Shown one piece after another: positions 23,538 through 32,159 of a stretch of 64,000 nt of DNA. The position numbers and the translations under genes were made by a program. The notes under the pieces are model-generated. The model saw only the letters and a program-made list of their open reading frames with translations. It was not told the origin of the DNA and made no database searches. Source of the DNA: Sutcliffiella halmapala (GTDB lineage: Bacteria > Bacillota > Bacilli > Bacillales > Bacillaceae_I); NCBI RefSeq assembly GCF_002019665.1, contig NZ_KV917375.1, positions 3,296,825 to 3,360,824 on the forward strand. Direction: 5' to 3'. Each line of letters opens with the position of its first letter. Position 1 is the stretch's first letter.

Positions 23538-24680
23538 ATGAAGGTATTAATTCATGGCTTTTATGGTGCAGGAAATGCTGGAGATGATGCAATTCTCCAA
23601 TCTATTATAGAAACGTTAAAAGAAGTAGATCAGCATGTAGAAGTTGCAGTAAGCATTCGTTCAGCAACCATTCCTGCCTACTTTGGTAAAGAGAAAATAT
23701 CTTATGTTCGAGGAGGTGACATCCCTTCCATTACAAAGGTCTTAAAGCAGTGCGATTTATTAATTGTCGGTGGCGGGGGTCTTTTTCAAGATTACAATTC
23801 CTATTTACCTGAAAATTTATTCACGAACCAAAAAGGAGCGATTAATTACTATAGCTATCCTATTATTCTAGCGAAGATGCTTAATATTAAAGTAATGCTC
23901 TACGCACTCGGAATAGGACCTTTGAGGAATCCTGAATCCAAGAAAGCAATGAAATGGGTAAGTGAAATCGTGGATACGATTACCGTGAGAGACACGGAAT
24001 CCTTTGATTTATTAACTAGTCTTGGGGTCACCAAACATGTTTTATCAGCTGATCCGGTTGTGAATCTAACAGCCACACCTACTTCATTGCCTCGTTCCAT
24101 GACTGAGAACCGTAGTAAAAATGATATAAAAGTTGGTTTAAATTTACGTAATTGGTCTTATGCAACGGACGATTTACATGATTTTCAACATATGCTGATC
24201 AAATATTTAAATGACCTTTCGTCTCACTATCCGCTATCAATTTATGTATTCCCATTTAATAAGCTTCCATCTGAAACAGCAATGGCCGAAGAACTAGTGA
24301 AAGCATTAACTGGAAAGGTTCAAATCATCCCCTATAACGCTTCTCCACAAGATTATAAATTTTTATGTGGTCAGCTTGATTTAATGATTGCAATGCGCCT
24401 TCATGCCAATATTTTTGCGATATATGAAGGAGTACCGAGTCTAGGAATTTCCTACGATGGAAAGGTTCGTCAATTCTTTCAAGAACTAGACTTACATGAA
24501 TATTGTCATACTTTGGGTAATAGAGATTATGCTTCCTTTAAAACAATCATAAAAGACTGTATAAAAAATCCAGCACAACATAAACAGAACTTAAAAGGTA
24601 AGTTAAAGCATTTACAGGGAAGAGAACACTTAAACAAAGCTACTTTAATAAAAACGTACGAGTTGATTGAAAATGAATGA
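23538..24680 (+). CDS. Polysaccharide pyruvyltransferase, CsaB-like
   Basis: 380 residues. MKVLIHGFYGAGNAGDDAIL, LLIVGGGGLFQDYN, and MLYALGIGPLRNPESKKAM are CsaB-family motifs; the C-terminal half keeps LMIAMRLHANIFAIYEGVPS. CsaB ketal-pyruvylates ManNAc-containing secondary wall polymer to anchor S-layer proteins. No S-layer gene is near, so here the target is probably the spore polysaccharide made with the adjacent UDP-GlcNAc 2-epimerase. The ribosome binding site is GAGAGGAG. It overlaps the next gene by 8 nt. Confidence 0.88.
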   Translation: MKVLIHGFYGAGNAGDDAILQSIIETLKEVDQHVEVAVSIRSATIPAYFGKEKISYVRGGDIPSITKVLKQCDLLIVGGGGLFQDYNSYLPENLFTNQKGAINYYSYPIILAKMLNIKVMLYALGIGPLRNPESKKAMKWVSEIVDTITVRDTESFDLLTSLGVTKHVLSADPVVNLTATPTSLPRSMTENRSKNDIKVGLNLRNWSYATDDLHDFQHMLIKYLNDLSSHYPLSIYVFPFNKLPSETAMAEELVKALTGKVQIIPYNASPQDYKFLCGQLDLMIAMRLHANIFAIYEGVPSLGISYDGKVRQFFQELDLHEYCHTLGNRDYASFKTIIKDCIKNPAQHKQNLKGKLKHLQGREHLNKATLIKTYELIENE

Positions 24681-25677
24681 CTCTCCTTTAAAAATTGTAT
24701 TTATTGGTCGCTATACGGAAGGTCAAACTGGAATTGTCAAAAGTATTCACATGGGATTACTGGAAAATGGCTATGATGTTCATGAAATCAATTTGTCTCT
24801 TCGTCCAAAATTAATCTACAATCCTTACCGGAATTTTGGAGGATTTGGACCCGTTTTTGTGAAATGGGATTTAATTAAAGAAGAAGTGATTCAGTTTAAT
24901 CCGGATGTAATTATTTTTTGTGCAGGTGGTTTAACATTCCCTGTTGATATATTAAAAAAGCTGAAAAAATATTGCACAATTATTGGTATCACACTTAGTG
25001 ATCCAGATGTTTTCCCTTCTATAAAAAAATTCGCAGGCCATTTTGATTACCATACAACCAATTCCACTCTTGCATTTGAACAATACAAACAAATTGGATT
25101 AACCAACACTCTGTATCTGCCCTTTGGTATCGATTCTAGATTTTTCACTCCTCATGATTTAGTAGAAGAATATCGTTCAGATGTATCGATTATAGGGCAT
25201 TATCGACCAAATCGCCTTGAACTTACGAAATCGCTGCAACAAAACTTCGATTTGAAGATTTTCGGAAGAGGATGGCCGATTCCCTCTGAAGGCCCGGTGT
25301 ATGACGAAGAGTGGTTCAAAGCGATGTACTCGACGAAAATCATTGTAAACTTCCCGACGACCGGTGCAGGCTATACCAATGTGAAAGTAGGTATCTTCGA
25401 GGCTGCTGCTACTGGTAGGTTAATAATGACAGAATACTTTGATGAAATGAAACAGTTTTTCGAATATGAAAAAGAGATTGTTGGCTACAAGGATAAAAAT
25501 GATTTAATCGAAAAGCTTCACTATTATCTAGCAAACCCTGACGAAGCAAAAATGATTGCTGATGCTGGTCAAAAAAGATGTGCCGTTTCCCACACATGGA
25601 AAAACAGATTAAACAACCTACTAAACTCCATTCAACTCACAAAGCAACCTTATTCATGGGAAAACTATGAAGATTAA
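24673..25677 (+). CDS. cgeB: CgeB-like spore maturation glycosyltransferase
   Basis: 334 residues from the ATG at 24673 (an in-frame TTG lies two codons upstream). It overlaps the pyruvyltransferase stop by 8 nt, so translation is probably coupled. The start KIVFIGRYTEGQTGIVKSIH and the C-terminal glycosyltransferase segment INFPTTGAGYTNVKVGIFEA, with ATGRLIMTEYFDEMKQFFE, match the CgeB/DUF3880-type family. CgeB of B. subtilis is a mother-cell protein needed for the outermost spore glycan (crust). Donor and acceptor remain unknown. A terminator follows. Confidence 0.75.
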   Translation: MNDSPLKIVFIGRYTEGQTGIVKSIHMGLLENGYDVHEINLSLRPKLIYNPYRNFGGFGPVFVKWDLIKEEVIQFNPDVIIFCAGGLTFPVDILKKLKKYCTIIGITLSDPDVFPSIKKFAGHFDYHTTNSTLAFEQYKQIGLTNTLYLPFGIDSRFFTPHDLVEEYRSDVSIIGHYRPNRLELTKSLQQNFDLKIFGRGWPIPSEGPVYDEEWFKAMYSTKIIVNFPTTGAGYTNVKVGIFEAAATGRLIMTEYFDEMKQFFEYEKEIVGYKDKNDLIEKLHYYLANPDEAKMIADAGQKRCAVSHTWKNRLNNLLNSIQLTKQPYSWENYED

Positions 25678-25703
25678 TTTGAATTACTCTAGCTATCATA
25701 TAA

Positions 25704-25738
25704 AAAGGTCGACTCACTTGAATATGGAGTCGACCTTT
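25704..25738 (+). terminator. Terminator after the cgeB-like gene
   Basis: A 12-bp perfect stem, AAAGGTCGACTC and its complement, loop 11 nt, 26 nt after the stop. Confidence 0.8.
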
Positions 25739-25778
25739 AAACTTGTCAGGTTAACTCCAACGTATTGTTGTGGAAAAC

Positions 25779-25810
25779 AAACGCCTGTAACGGAGATTAA
25801 CAGGCGTTTT
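25779..25810. terminator. Second convergent terminator, downstream of ytdA
   Basis: A 10-bp perfect stem (25779-25788 with 25800-25809) with T-run on the plus strand and A/T on the minus strand. It lies 18 nt beyond the ytdA stop. Confidence 0.75.
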
Positions 25811-25827
25811 AACCGATACCTCAAAGC

Positions 25828-26625
25828 TCAATTAAAAAAATTTATTAACTTAATGTACTCCTCCACAATCCCAATATCATACCGCTCACTATCCACTACT
25901 TTCCCATAACAATCCTCCACCGCTAGTAAATCCCTTATTGCATCGGTTAACTGAAGCTCTTCCCCAATATTCGCTACCGAACTGTCGAGCATTTCAAAAA
26001 TACCAGGAGTAAAAACATACCTTCCGACAACAGCAAAGTTGGAAGGCGGATTCATTTTAGGTTTTTCCTCGATCCCATCTAATTGATATAATCCTTTTGT
26101 CTTCTCTATCCCACTAATTACTCCATAATTACTGAGCTTTGACTCTTCTACCTCTTTCACACCAATAACTGATTTTTTCGTATCTCGATAAACATCGATC
26201 AATTGCTTCAAAGCTGGCTCTTTCTGAGAAACCATAATATCATCCGGGAGCAAAACCGCAAATGGTTCATTCCCTACAAATGTTTTCCCTATTCTAATCG
26301 CATCCCCTAGCCCCTTTGCATATGGTTGACGGACATAGTGAATCGGTACTGATGGAATTGGTACTAAGTCTATAAGGTGTTGTTTGTTTTCCCTTTCTAG
26401 AAATGCCTCAAGCTCTAAGGAATGATCAAAGTAATCGACGATCATATTTTTCTTTCTAGAGACAATTAGGAGGATTTGTTCAATTCCTGATGCTATTGCT
26501 TCTTCGACGACATAGTGGATTGCTGGTTTGACGCCAATTGGGAACATTTCTTTTGGTAGTACTTTGGTGATTGGTAAGCTACGGGTTCCGTAACCTGCCG
26601 CTGGAATGATTGCTTTTTTGACCAC
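25828..26625 (-). CDS. ytdA: UTP-glucose-1-phosphate uridylyltransferase, YtdA/GalU type
   Basis: About 265 residues from a GTG at 26625 with GAGGGG 6 nt upstream; the open frame extends further but the family starts VKKAIIPAAGYGTRSLPITK. That is the nucleotide-binding glycine loop. Further motifs: VLPKEMFPIGVKPAIHYVVE, LIVSRKKNMIVDYFDH, and PFAVLLPDDIMVSQ (the metal/UTP-site Asp pair). It makes UDP-glucose, the substrate of the UDP-glucose dehydrogenase starting 200 nt away on the other strand. In B. subtilis ytdA also lies beside ytcABC. Confidence 0.9.
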   Translation of the reverse strand: MVKKAIIPAAGYGTRSLPITKVLPKEMFPIGVKPAIHYVVEEAIASGIEQILLIVSRKKNMIVDYFDHSLELEAFLERENKQHLIDLVPIPSVPIHYVRQPYAKGLGDAIRIGKTFVGNEPFAVLLPDDIMVSQKEPALKQLIDVYRDTKKSVIGVKEVEESKLSNYGVISGIEKTKGLYQLDGIEEKPKMNPPSNFAVVGRYVFTPGIFEMLDSSVANIGEELQLTDAIRDLLAVEDCYGKVVDSERYDIGIVEEYIKLINFFN

Positions 26626-26825
26626 TCTTAACCCCTCAAATCCTGCTTTTTCCTTATTGTATTCGTTATTTATATGCAAGCAAGTTGTCTTTTTAGAATT
26701 TACTTCCTCCGCCTTTTCTCTTTTTCTATAATTGGGCTGGGTATTCGTCACAACTCAGGCTTGTTCCTTAATAGGATAGTAAATAAAGAATCTGGGTGTT
26801 AAGTGTTAGGGAAGGAGTGTAGGTC

Positions 26826-28115
26826 TTGAATATATGTATTATCGGAGCAGGCTATGTCGGTCTTACCACTTCAGCCGTCTTAGCCGAGTTCGGGCATAGA
26901 GTTCATTGTGTAGATATAAATGAAGCGAAAATAAAGAGTCTGCAGCTTGGCAAAGTTCCCATTTATGAACCGCAATTAGCAGAACTTCTTCACAAGAATA
27001 AAACGAGGATTACATTCACGACAACTATTTCTGAAGCTATTCAGAGCTGTCCCATTATCTTTGTTACGGTTGGTACCCCGAGCTTACCTGACGGAAGTAC
27101 CGATCTAAGTTATCTTTATTCTACCTTTGATGGCATCGCACCATTTCTCGATACGTATAAAACCATTATTATCAAAAGTACCGTTCCACCTGGTACGAAT
27201 AAAAACATGAGTCACTATTTAATAAAAAAAGGCGTTTCATCTTCTCTTTATCATATTGTTTCCAACCCTGAATTTCTGCGAGAGGGATCAGCTATCCACG
27301 ATATGTTTTATCCAGATAGAACGGTGATTGGGTTAGGTGAGAATGATCAAACTTCAGAAGCGATTGTAAAAGAGATCTATCGAAAATTAGACGCACCACT
27401 ACTAATCACAACATGGAATGGCGCCGAAATGATTAAATACGCATCCAACGCGTTTCTTGCTACTAAAATATCTTTTATTAATGAAATCGCACGTATTTGT
27501 GAAGCAAGTGATGCAGACGTGATGGATGTGGCAAAAGGAATTGGATTAGATCCGCGAATCGGTTCGTTATTTTTACAAGCTGGTATTGGCTATGGTGGCT
27601 CTTGTTTTCCAAAGGACCTTCAATCATTACAACATACAGCGACTATTCATTCCGTCTCCACTCCACTATTAGAAGCTGTTCAACATGTGAATCGAACCCA
27701 AATAGATTACTATATCGAGAAATTGCAAGAGAAGCTAACCTCTTTTACAGACAAAAAAATTACGGTGCTAGGAATCTCCTTTAAACCAAATACGGATGAT
27801 ATCCGATATTCACCAGCTATCACACTTATCTCCCGCCTTCATGATTTAGGTGTTGATGTTCATGTTTATGATCCAAAAGCATATTTACCAGTAACACTTC
27901 GCCATCTGGCAACTCAGCACAAAACACTGAAGTCCTCTTATCTGGATTCAGAAGCAATCATTATTGCAACAGACTGGCCAGAAATAAAGCAATTAGACTG
28001 GAAACACGTGAAAGCGAACCTGAAGGGCAATATTATTGTGGATGGCAGAAACTGTGTAGAAAAACATGACGTTACCCAATACGGTCTCGTCTACAAAGGA
28101 GTGGGACGCGGATGA
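26826..28115 (+). CDS. ytcA: UDP-glucose 6-dehydrogenase (YtcA)
   Basis: 429 residues, TTG start with AAGGAGTG 5 nt upstream. NICIIGAGYVGLTTSAVLAE opens the NAD domain; VGTPSLPDGSTDLSYL, KSTVPPGTN, and NPEFLREGSAIHDMFYPDR are UDP-Glc dehydrogenase motifs; GIGYGGSCFPKDLQSL holds the catalytic Cys (about residue 259). It oxidises UDP-glucose to UDP-glucuronate. It overlaps ytcB by 4 nt. With YtdA, YtcB and YtcC it forms the spore-polysaccharide precursor pathway. Confidence 0.92.
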   Translation: MNICIIGAGYVGLTTSAVLAEFGHRVHCVDINEAKIKSLQLGKVPIYEPQLAELLHKNKTRITFTTTISEAIQSCPIIFVTVGTPSLPDGSTDLSYLYSTFDGIAPFLDTYKTIIIKSTVPPGTNKNMSHYLIKKGVSSSLYHIVSNPEFLREGSAIHDMFYPDRTVIGLGENDQTSEAIVKEIYRKLDAPLLITTWNGAEMIKYASNAFLATKISFINEIARICEASDADVMDVAKGIGLDPRIGSLFLQAGIGYGGSCFPKDLQSLQHTATIHSVSTPLLEAVQHVNRTQIDYYIEKLQEKLTSFTDKKITVLGISFKPNTDDIRYSPAITLISRLHDLGVDVHVYDPKAYLPVTLRHLATQHKTLKSSYLDSEAIIIATDWPEIKQLDWKHVKANLKGNIIVDGRNCVEKHDVTQYGLVYKGVGRG

Positions 28116-29068
28116 GAATACTCGTAACTGGTGCTGCTGGATTTGTTGGGTCTCACCTTTGCGAACGATTACTCATAGAACCTTCCTATGAAGTAATTGG
28201 TGTGGATACTTTTATCGGTCCTACCCCTCCCTCTTTTAAAAGAAAAAATATTCTAGAATTAAAGCAACACCCTCGTTTTTCTTTTGTCGATACGAATCTA
28301 TTAAACACAGATATTCCTACGCTTTTATCTGGTGTCGATGCCATCTATCATCTATCTGCTATACCTGGAGTACGTGCAAGCTGGGGGGATGAATTTGCCC
28401 CATATATGTACCATAATATTCTCGTCACGCAAAAATTATTAGAAGCGGCGAAAGATACAGAGATCGACCGTTTTATTTATATTTCTACCTCTTCTGTTTA
28501 TGGCGAAAAAGTTGGAAAAGTCGGAGAAGACGACTATCTAACACCCTTGTCCCCTTATGGAATTACTAAGCTAACAGGGGAGCATTTATGTAAAGTATAC
28601 GAAAAAAGCTTCGGACTTCCGCTTGTTATACTACGTTATTTTACTGTATATGGTCCTAGACAACGACCAGACATGGCTTTCCACCGCTTTATAAAACAGC
28701 TCTTAACTAATCAGCCGATCACAGTATTCGGCGACGGGTTACAAACAAGAGATTTTACGTTTATCGATGATTGTGTGACCGCAACAAAAGCGGCGTTAAC
28801 GCTTGAGAATATTATCGGGGAAACGATTAATATCGGGGGGAAAGAACGTGCCTCTGTTCTCGAAATCCTTTCCCTGTTAGAGGACATTACCGGCAAAAAA
28901 GCGTTACGTTCTTTTTCCGGTATCGTGAAAGGAGAACCGAAGCATACATGGGCCGACATTACAAAAGCAGAAAAGCTATTAAACTATTCTCCTGTTACTC
29001 CCTTAAAAGAAGGGCTAGAAAAAGAATGGCTCTATTTGAAGAAATTGTACGGCGAGAACAACTCATAA
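28112..29068 (+). CDS. ytcB: NAD-dependent sugar epimerase (YtcB), UDP-glucuronate epimerase type
   Basis: 318 residues, an extended short-chain dehydrogenase. RILVTGAAGFVGSHLCERLL is the GxxGxxG cofactor site; YHLSAIPGVRASWGDEFAPY, STSSVYGEKVG, and SPYGITKLTGEHLC (the YxxxK pair) complete the active site. It probably epimerises UDP-glucuronate to UDP-galacturonate, or an equivalent change. The start overlaps ytcA (ATGA), and the end overlaps the ytcC start by 43 nt. Confidence 0.88.
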   Translation: MRILVTGAAGFVGSHLCERLLIEPSYEVIGVDTFIGPTPPSFKRKNILELKQHPRFSFVDTNLLNTDIPTLLSGVDAIYHLSAIPGVRASWGDEFAPYMYHNILVTQKLLEAAKDTEIDRFIYISTSSVYGEKVGKVGEDDYLTPLSPYGITKLTGEHLCKVYEKSFGLPLVILRYFTVYGPRQRPDMAFHRFIKQLLTNQPITVFGDGLQTRDFTFIDDCVTATKAALTLENIIGETINIGGKERASVLEILSLLEDITGKKALRSFSGIVKGEPKHTWADITKAEKLLNYSPVTPLKEGLEKEWLYLKKLYGENNS

Positions 29069-30240
29069 AGCTTGCCATCATTTGTACAGAGAAACTTCCT
29101 GCTCCAGCCATAAAGGGTGGAGCCATTCAAATGATGATTGACGGAGTGACACCCTTTTTAAGTAAAAAATACGAGCTAACTATTTTTTCCGTTTCTGATC
29201 CAGAACTTCCTGATCGTGAAATACTGAATGATACTCGCTATATTCGTTTCCCACGAAGTGAGTATCGTCAGCATGTAGCGAATGAACTTGCCAATCATTC
29301 ATTCGAGGTGATTCATGTATGCAATCGCCCAAAGAATGTTCTGCTATATAAACAAGCTTCTCCAAAAAGTAAGTTTGTGCTAAGTCTCCATAACGAAATG
29401 TTTGCCGAAAGAAAGCTATCAGAAGAAGAAGGCAAACAGGTGGTCGAAACGGTAAGTGCCATCACCACTGTTAGTAATTTCATCAAAAATACAGTGCTAG
29501 AACGCTTTCCAGAAGCCGCGGATAAAATAAGAGTAGTCTATTCTGGAGTAGATTTGTCCTCCTTCCCACTTCGCCAAAGTAAGGAAGGTCAGCAAATCCG
29601 CCGAGATTTCCGCAAAAGATACCATCTAGAAGGCAAGCAAGTTATTCTATTTGTCGGTCGTCTAAGTAAAACGAAAGGACCTCACCTCTTAATCCAAGCG
29701 ATGGAACAATTATGGAAGAGGCACGAACATATCGTCTTGCTCGTAGTCGGAGGAAAATGGTTTAGCGATAACGGGATGAATAAATATGTGTACTCCTTAT
29801 ATAAAAAAGCCTTGCCTTTTAAAGATAAAATTATTTTCACAAAATACATCCCTGCTAATTTTATTCACGAAGCATTTCTTGCGGGAGATGTGTTTGTCTG
29901 CAGTTCACAATGGCAGGAGCCACTTGCAAGGGTCCACTATGAAGCGATGGCGGCTGGGATTCCTGTTATTTCCACAAACCGTGGTGGAAATGCCGAGGTG
30001 ATTCTGAATAACTATAATGGGTTGATTATTGAGGAGTATAACAAAGCTCACGCCTTCACAAAAGCCATCCATTATGTACTGTCTGAGCCAGAGCTGAGTA
30101 AGTGGATGTGTCATAATGGCAGAACATTCATTGAAATTAATTTCACCTACAAACATGTGGCAGATCGACTTATCAGTGTTTATCAGGCCGTTCATCCACT
30201 TCATATAGAAGTATCAACAGGAAAGTGCCAGGCCCCTTAA
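29026..30240 (+). CDS. ytcC: CotSA/YtcC-type glycosyltransferase
   Basis: About 404 residues from the ATG at 29026 inside the end of ytcB (AAGGG 10 nt upstream); an earlier in-frame start at 28948 is unlikely. LAIICTEKLPAPAIKGGAIQ is the CotSA/YtcC start. The GT4 C-terminal half has VILFVGRLSKTKGPHLLIQA, VFVCSSQWQEPLARVHYEAM, and AAGIPVISTNRGGNAEV, the nucleotide-sugar site with the E-x7-E pattern. Probably adds sugars to the outer spore polysaccharide in the mother cell. It is a paralogue of cotSA at 32160. A terminator hairpin covers its stop. Confidence 0.88.
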   Translation: MALFEEIVRREQLIKLAIICTEKLPAPAIKGGAIQMMIDGVTPFLSKKYELTIFSVSDPELPDREILNDTRYIRFPRSEYRQHVANELANHSFEVIHVCNRPKNVLLYKQASPKSKFVLSLHNEMFAERKLSEEEGKQVVETVSAITTVSNFIKNTVLERFPEAADKIRVVYSGVDLSSFPLRQSKEGQQIRRDFRKRYHLEGKQVILFVGRLSKTKGPHLLIQAMEQLWKRHEHIVLLVVGGKWFSDNGMNKYVYSLYKKALPFKDKIIFTKYIPANFIHEAFLAGDVFVCSSQWQEPLARVHYEAMAAGIPVISTNRGGNAEVILNNYNGLIIEEYNKAHAFTKAIHYVLSEPELSKWMCHNGRTFIEINFTYKHVADRLISVYQAVHPLHIEVSTGKCQAP

Positions 30241-30265
30241 TAAAACAAGGGACCTGGCACTTTCT
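30222..30265. terminator. Terminator covering the ytcC stop
   Basis: An 11-bp perfect outer stem (30222-30232 with 30253-30263) and an inner CCCTT/AAGGG stem separated by one mismatch. The ytcC stop codon sits in the loop side. Could serve both strands. Confidence 0.8.
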
Positions 30266-30276
30266 TATTCACGATT

Positions 30277-30525
30277 TTATTCTTCGTCATCATCATCTTC
30301 ATAATCGTCTTCGTTTGCTCCCTCTTCTACAACTTCCACTTTCTCTACTTCTTCTGCCTCTATTCCCTCATTATACTCTACAGCAATCTTCACTTCAGAA
30401 ACTCCGCCATCCTTCAGTGCTTTCAATACTGCCTTCAAAGCATCTTCCGCATTTAATTCTGGTGCTAAAATAAAACCATGTTCAAAATCAAGTTTTAGTT
30501 TAGCCTTACGTACTTCATTTACCAT
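30277..30525 (-). CDS. Small acidic protein with acidic tail, function unknown
   Basis: 82 residues from the ATG at 30525 (AGGGGTGA upstream; an in-frame GTG at 30534 has no room for a ribosome binding site). A folded-looking N-terminal part (EVRKAKLKLDFEHGF, then AEDALKAVLKALKDGGVSEV) is followed by a C-terminal run of Glu and Asp from about residue 60. It lies between ytcC and the cotS operon, 90 nt after the last cotS-operon gene on the same strand. I do not recognise the family; an acidic spore-coat protein is plausible. Confidence 0.6.
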   Translation of the reverse strand: MVNEVRKAKLKLDFEHGFILAPELNAEDALKAVLKALKDGGVSEVKIAVEYNEGIEAEEVEKVEVVEEGANEDDYEDDDDEE

Positions 30526-30614
30526 CCTACTCACCCCTACTATGAAAAGTTAACTGATATATTAACAACCTATGCTGTTACCTATATCTTTCATGTATAA
30601 CATTTTAGGAGTAA

Positions 30615-31076
30615 TTAATGATTCTTTTTAGATGGCGAAATATCGGGTGCAATCCAAGGTTTTTTCAATGCGGTTTCCTTAATAATAATTGTTACTTTCC
30701 TCTTAGGAACTGGTTCTTCTTCAAGTACTTCTTCCATTTCCTCTTCAATAAATTCTTCCACCTCGACAACACTTTCTGCTAATTCTGGTTCTACACTAAT
30801 TACTTCCAGCGTCTCTTCCAAGTCCACTTCTGCAAGCTGGGCTTCTTCTTTGTTTTCTAGATGCTTCGCTTTTAATTCTCCACTTAACGAAAGTTCCACT
30901 AATTGGATCCCTCTTAAAGACTGCAATTGCGAATTAACCGTCGATTCATTTAAGACGAGTTGATCGGGGTTTTCTAATAGTTGTTCATACTCTGCCATAT
31001 TCCACCCCATTGGCCCTGGAGGAGAAAAGGTGAATTTCCCTAACTCAAGTTTAGGTATTTTCGGACTATCCGTCAT
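30615..31076 (-). CDS. Acidic protein in the cotS operon, position of ytxO
   Basis: 153 residues from the ATG at 31076, which overlaps the stop of the cotS-like gene (ATGA). Pro-rich start (PKIPKLELGKFTFSPPGPMG), a helical middle, a strongly acidic segment about residues 85-130 (long Glu runs), and a basic tail ending SKKNH. In B. subtilis the small coat gene ytxO is co-transcribed with cotSA and cotS, so this may be its counterpart; the sequence resemblance cannot be judged by eye. Acidic coat proteins often bind calcium or basic partners. Confidence 0.6.
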   Translation of the reverse strand: MTDSPKIPKLELGKFTFSPPGPMGWNMAEYEQLLENPDQLVLNESTVNSQLQSLRGIQLVELSLSGELKAKHLENKEEAQLAEVDLEETLEVISVEPELAESVVEVEEFIEEEMEEVLEEEPVPKRKVTIIIKETALKKPWIAPDISPSKKNH

Positions 31077-32140
31077 TCTAACTTCCCTCCCCCTTGTGAA
31101 GAAATGATTTCTCCATAAATCGAAGGATATTGCTTTAAAAATTGACCCTTTGATTGTTCCAAAGCAATGATATTTTGGATGGCCCAAATATATTTTTCAT
31201 CGGACCACGAACGTTTTTGGGCTAGGAAGTATTTATGGCCAATCGCACAAAACAAATGTGGGAATAAAAGATCGATGTTCAAGATTTTATAATAGTCTTC
31301 TGAAAGTGGATTGGTTGAATGATAAGCTCGAAGCAAATCAAAGACCAGATTATCGTCCCAGACTGAAAACTTTTTCATCATTTTATTTAAAATAATGCGA
31401 AGGTCTCGTGTTGGTAAATCATACGTAACCGAATGAAGCTCCTTCATAAACGGTGCACCATCCACTTCTGTAAACCTCGCTAACGTGAAATCCTGCTGGC
31501 AGAAACCTTTTAAACTACTAACCTCTTTGGAAATCTCCTGATAAACTGGCTCATCCAATGCCGCTAATGCATTTTTCGCCCGAAGAATCATTTCATCCAC
31601 ATGTTCCAAAAATAAAAGAGAAAAGGCATCTGTTGGGTAAGATTGTGCAATTGTTTTATTACCTTCTAACTCCTGAAGTTTCCAGCGAAATAACTTATGC
31701 CACTTCCCTATTCTACCTCGCGTCTTACTTTCATCTGCAGGAACATATCCAATAGATGCTTGATAAAACTGGCCAGCAAACTCCATCGCTTGCAGCATTT
31801 GCTCTTTGTTGTAATAAATCACTTCATTTCCTTCTATTTTGTCATAAAGCACATAACCTAAAGAACCAGCCCCGATGCAGATACCGCCATTTTTCGTTTC
31901 ATGTATCGGGGTGATTGGTAAGCCTTTCTGATGCAAATGTTGGTGAGCGCCAGCGATAAATAGCATTCGCTCTGGCTTCATGCTTGCCTGCTTTAAAATC
32001 TTCTTCCCTTCTGTTGTATCCACTTCCCATGTGGTTCTTCCACTTCTACTAGAAAGGAGCCTCACATCAGAAATGTCAAACGGGTAAAATTCTAGTACTT
32101 GCTGTAAGTGATGCTGTTCCACTTCTTGATGCTCTTCCAC
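31073..32140 (-). CDS. cotS: CotS-family protein, kinase fold with degraded active site
   Basis: 355 residues, GTG start with AAAGGTGATGA upstream. The fold follows the CotS/YtaA family of APH-like kinases: LLSSRSGRTTWEVDTTEGKK, then KASIGYV-like middle, and a C-terminal HSVTYDLPTRDLRIILNKMM. In this family the catalytic loop should read H-Q-D-x4-N and the metal site I-D-x-D. Here these read CQQDFTLAR (about 214) and FMKELH (about 231), so His, Asn and both metal Asp residues are missing. In B. subtilis CotS is a coat protein whose location depends on CotE. Possible scaffolding pseudokinase. Second gene of a cotSA-cotS-ytxO-like operon. Confidence 0.85.
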   Translation of the reverse strand: MEEHQEVEQHHLQQVLEFYPFDISDVRLLSSRSGRTTWEVDTTEGKKILKQASMKPERMLFIAGAHQHLHQKGLPITPIHETKNGGICIGAGSLGYVLYDKIEGNEVIYYNKEQMLQAMEFAGQFYQASIGYVPADESKTRGRIGKWHKLFRWKLQELEGNKTIAQSYPTDAFSLLFLEHVDEMILRAKNALAALDEPVYQEISKEVSSLKGFCQQDFTLARFTEVDGAPFMKELHSVTYDLPTRDLRIILNKMMKKFSVWDDNLVFDLLRAYHSTNPLSEDYYKILNIDLLFPHLFCAIGHKYFLAQKRSWSDEKYIWAIQNIIALEQSKGQFLKQYPSIYGEIISSQGGGKLE

Positions 32141-32159
32141 AAGTCATCACCTTTCTTCC

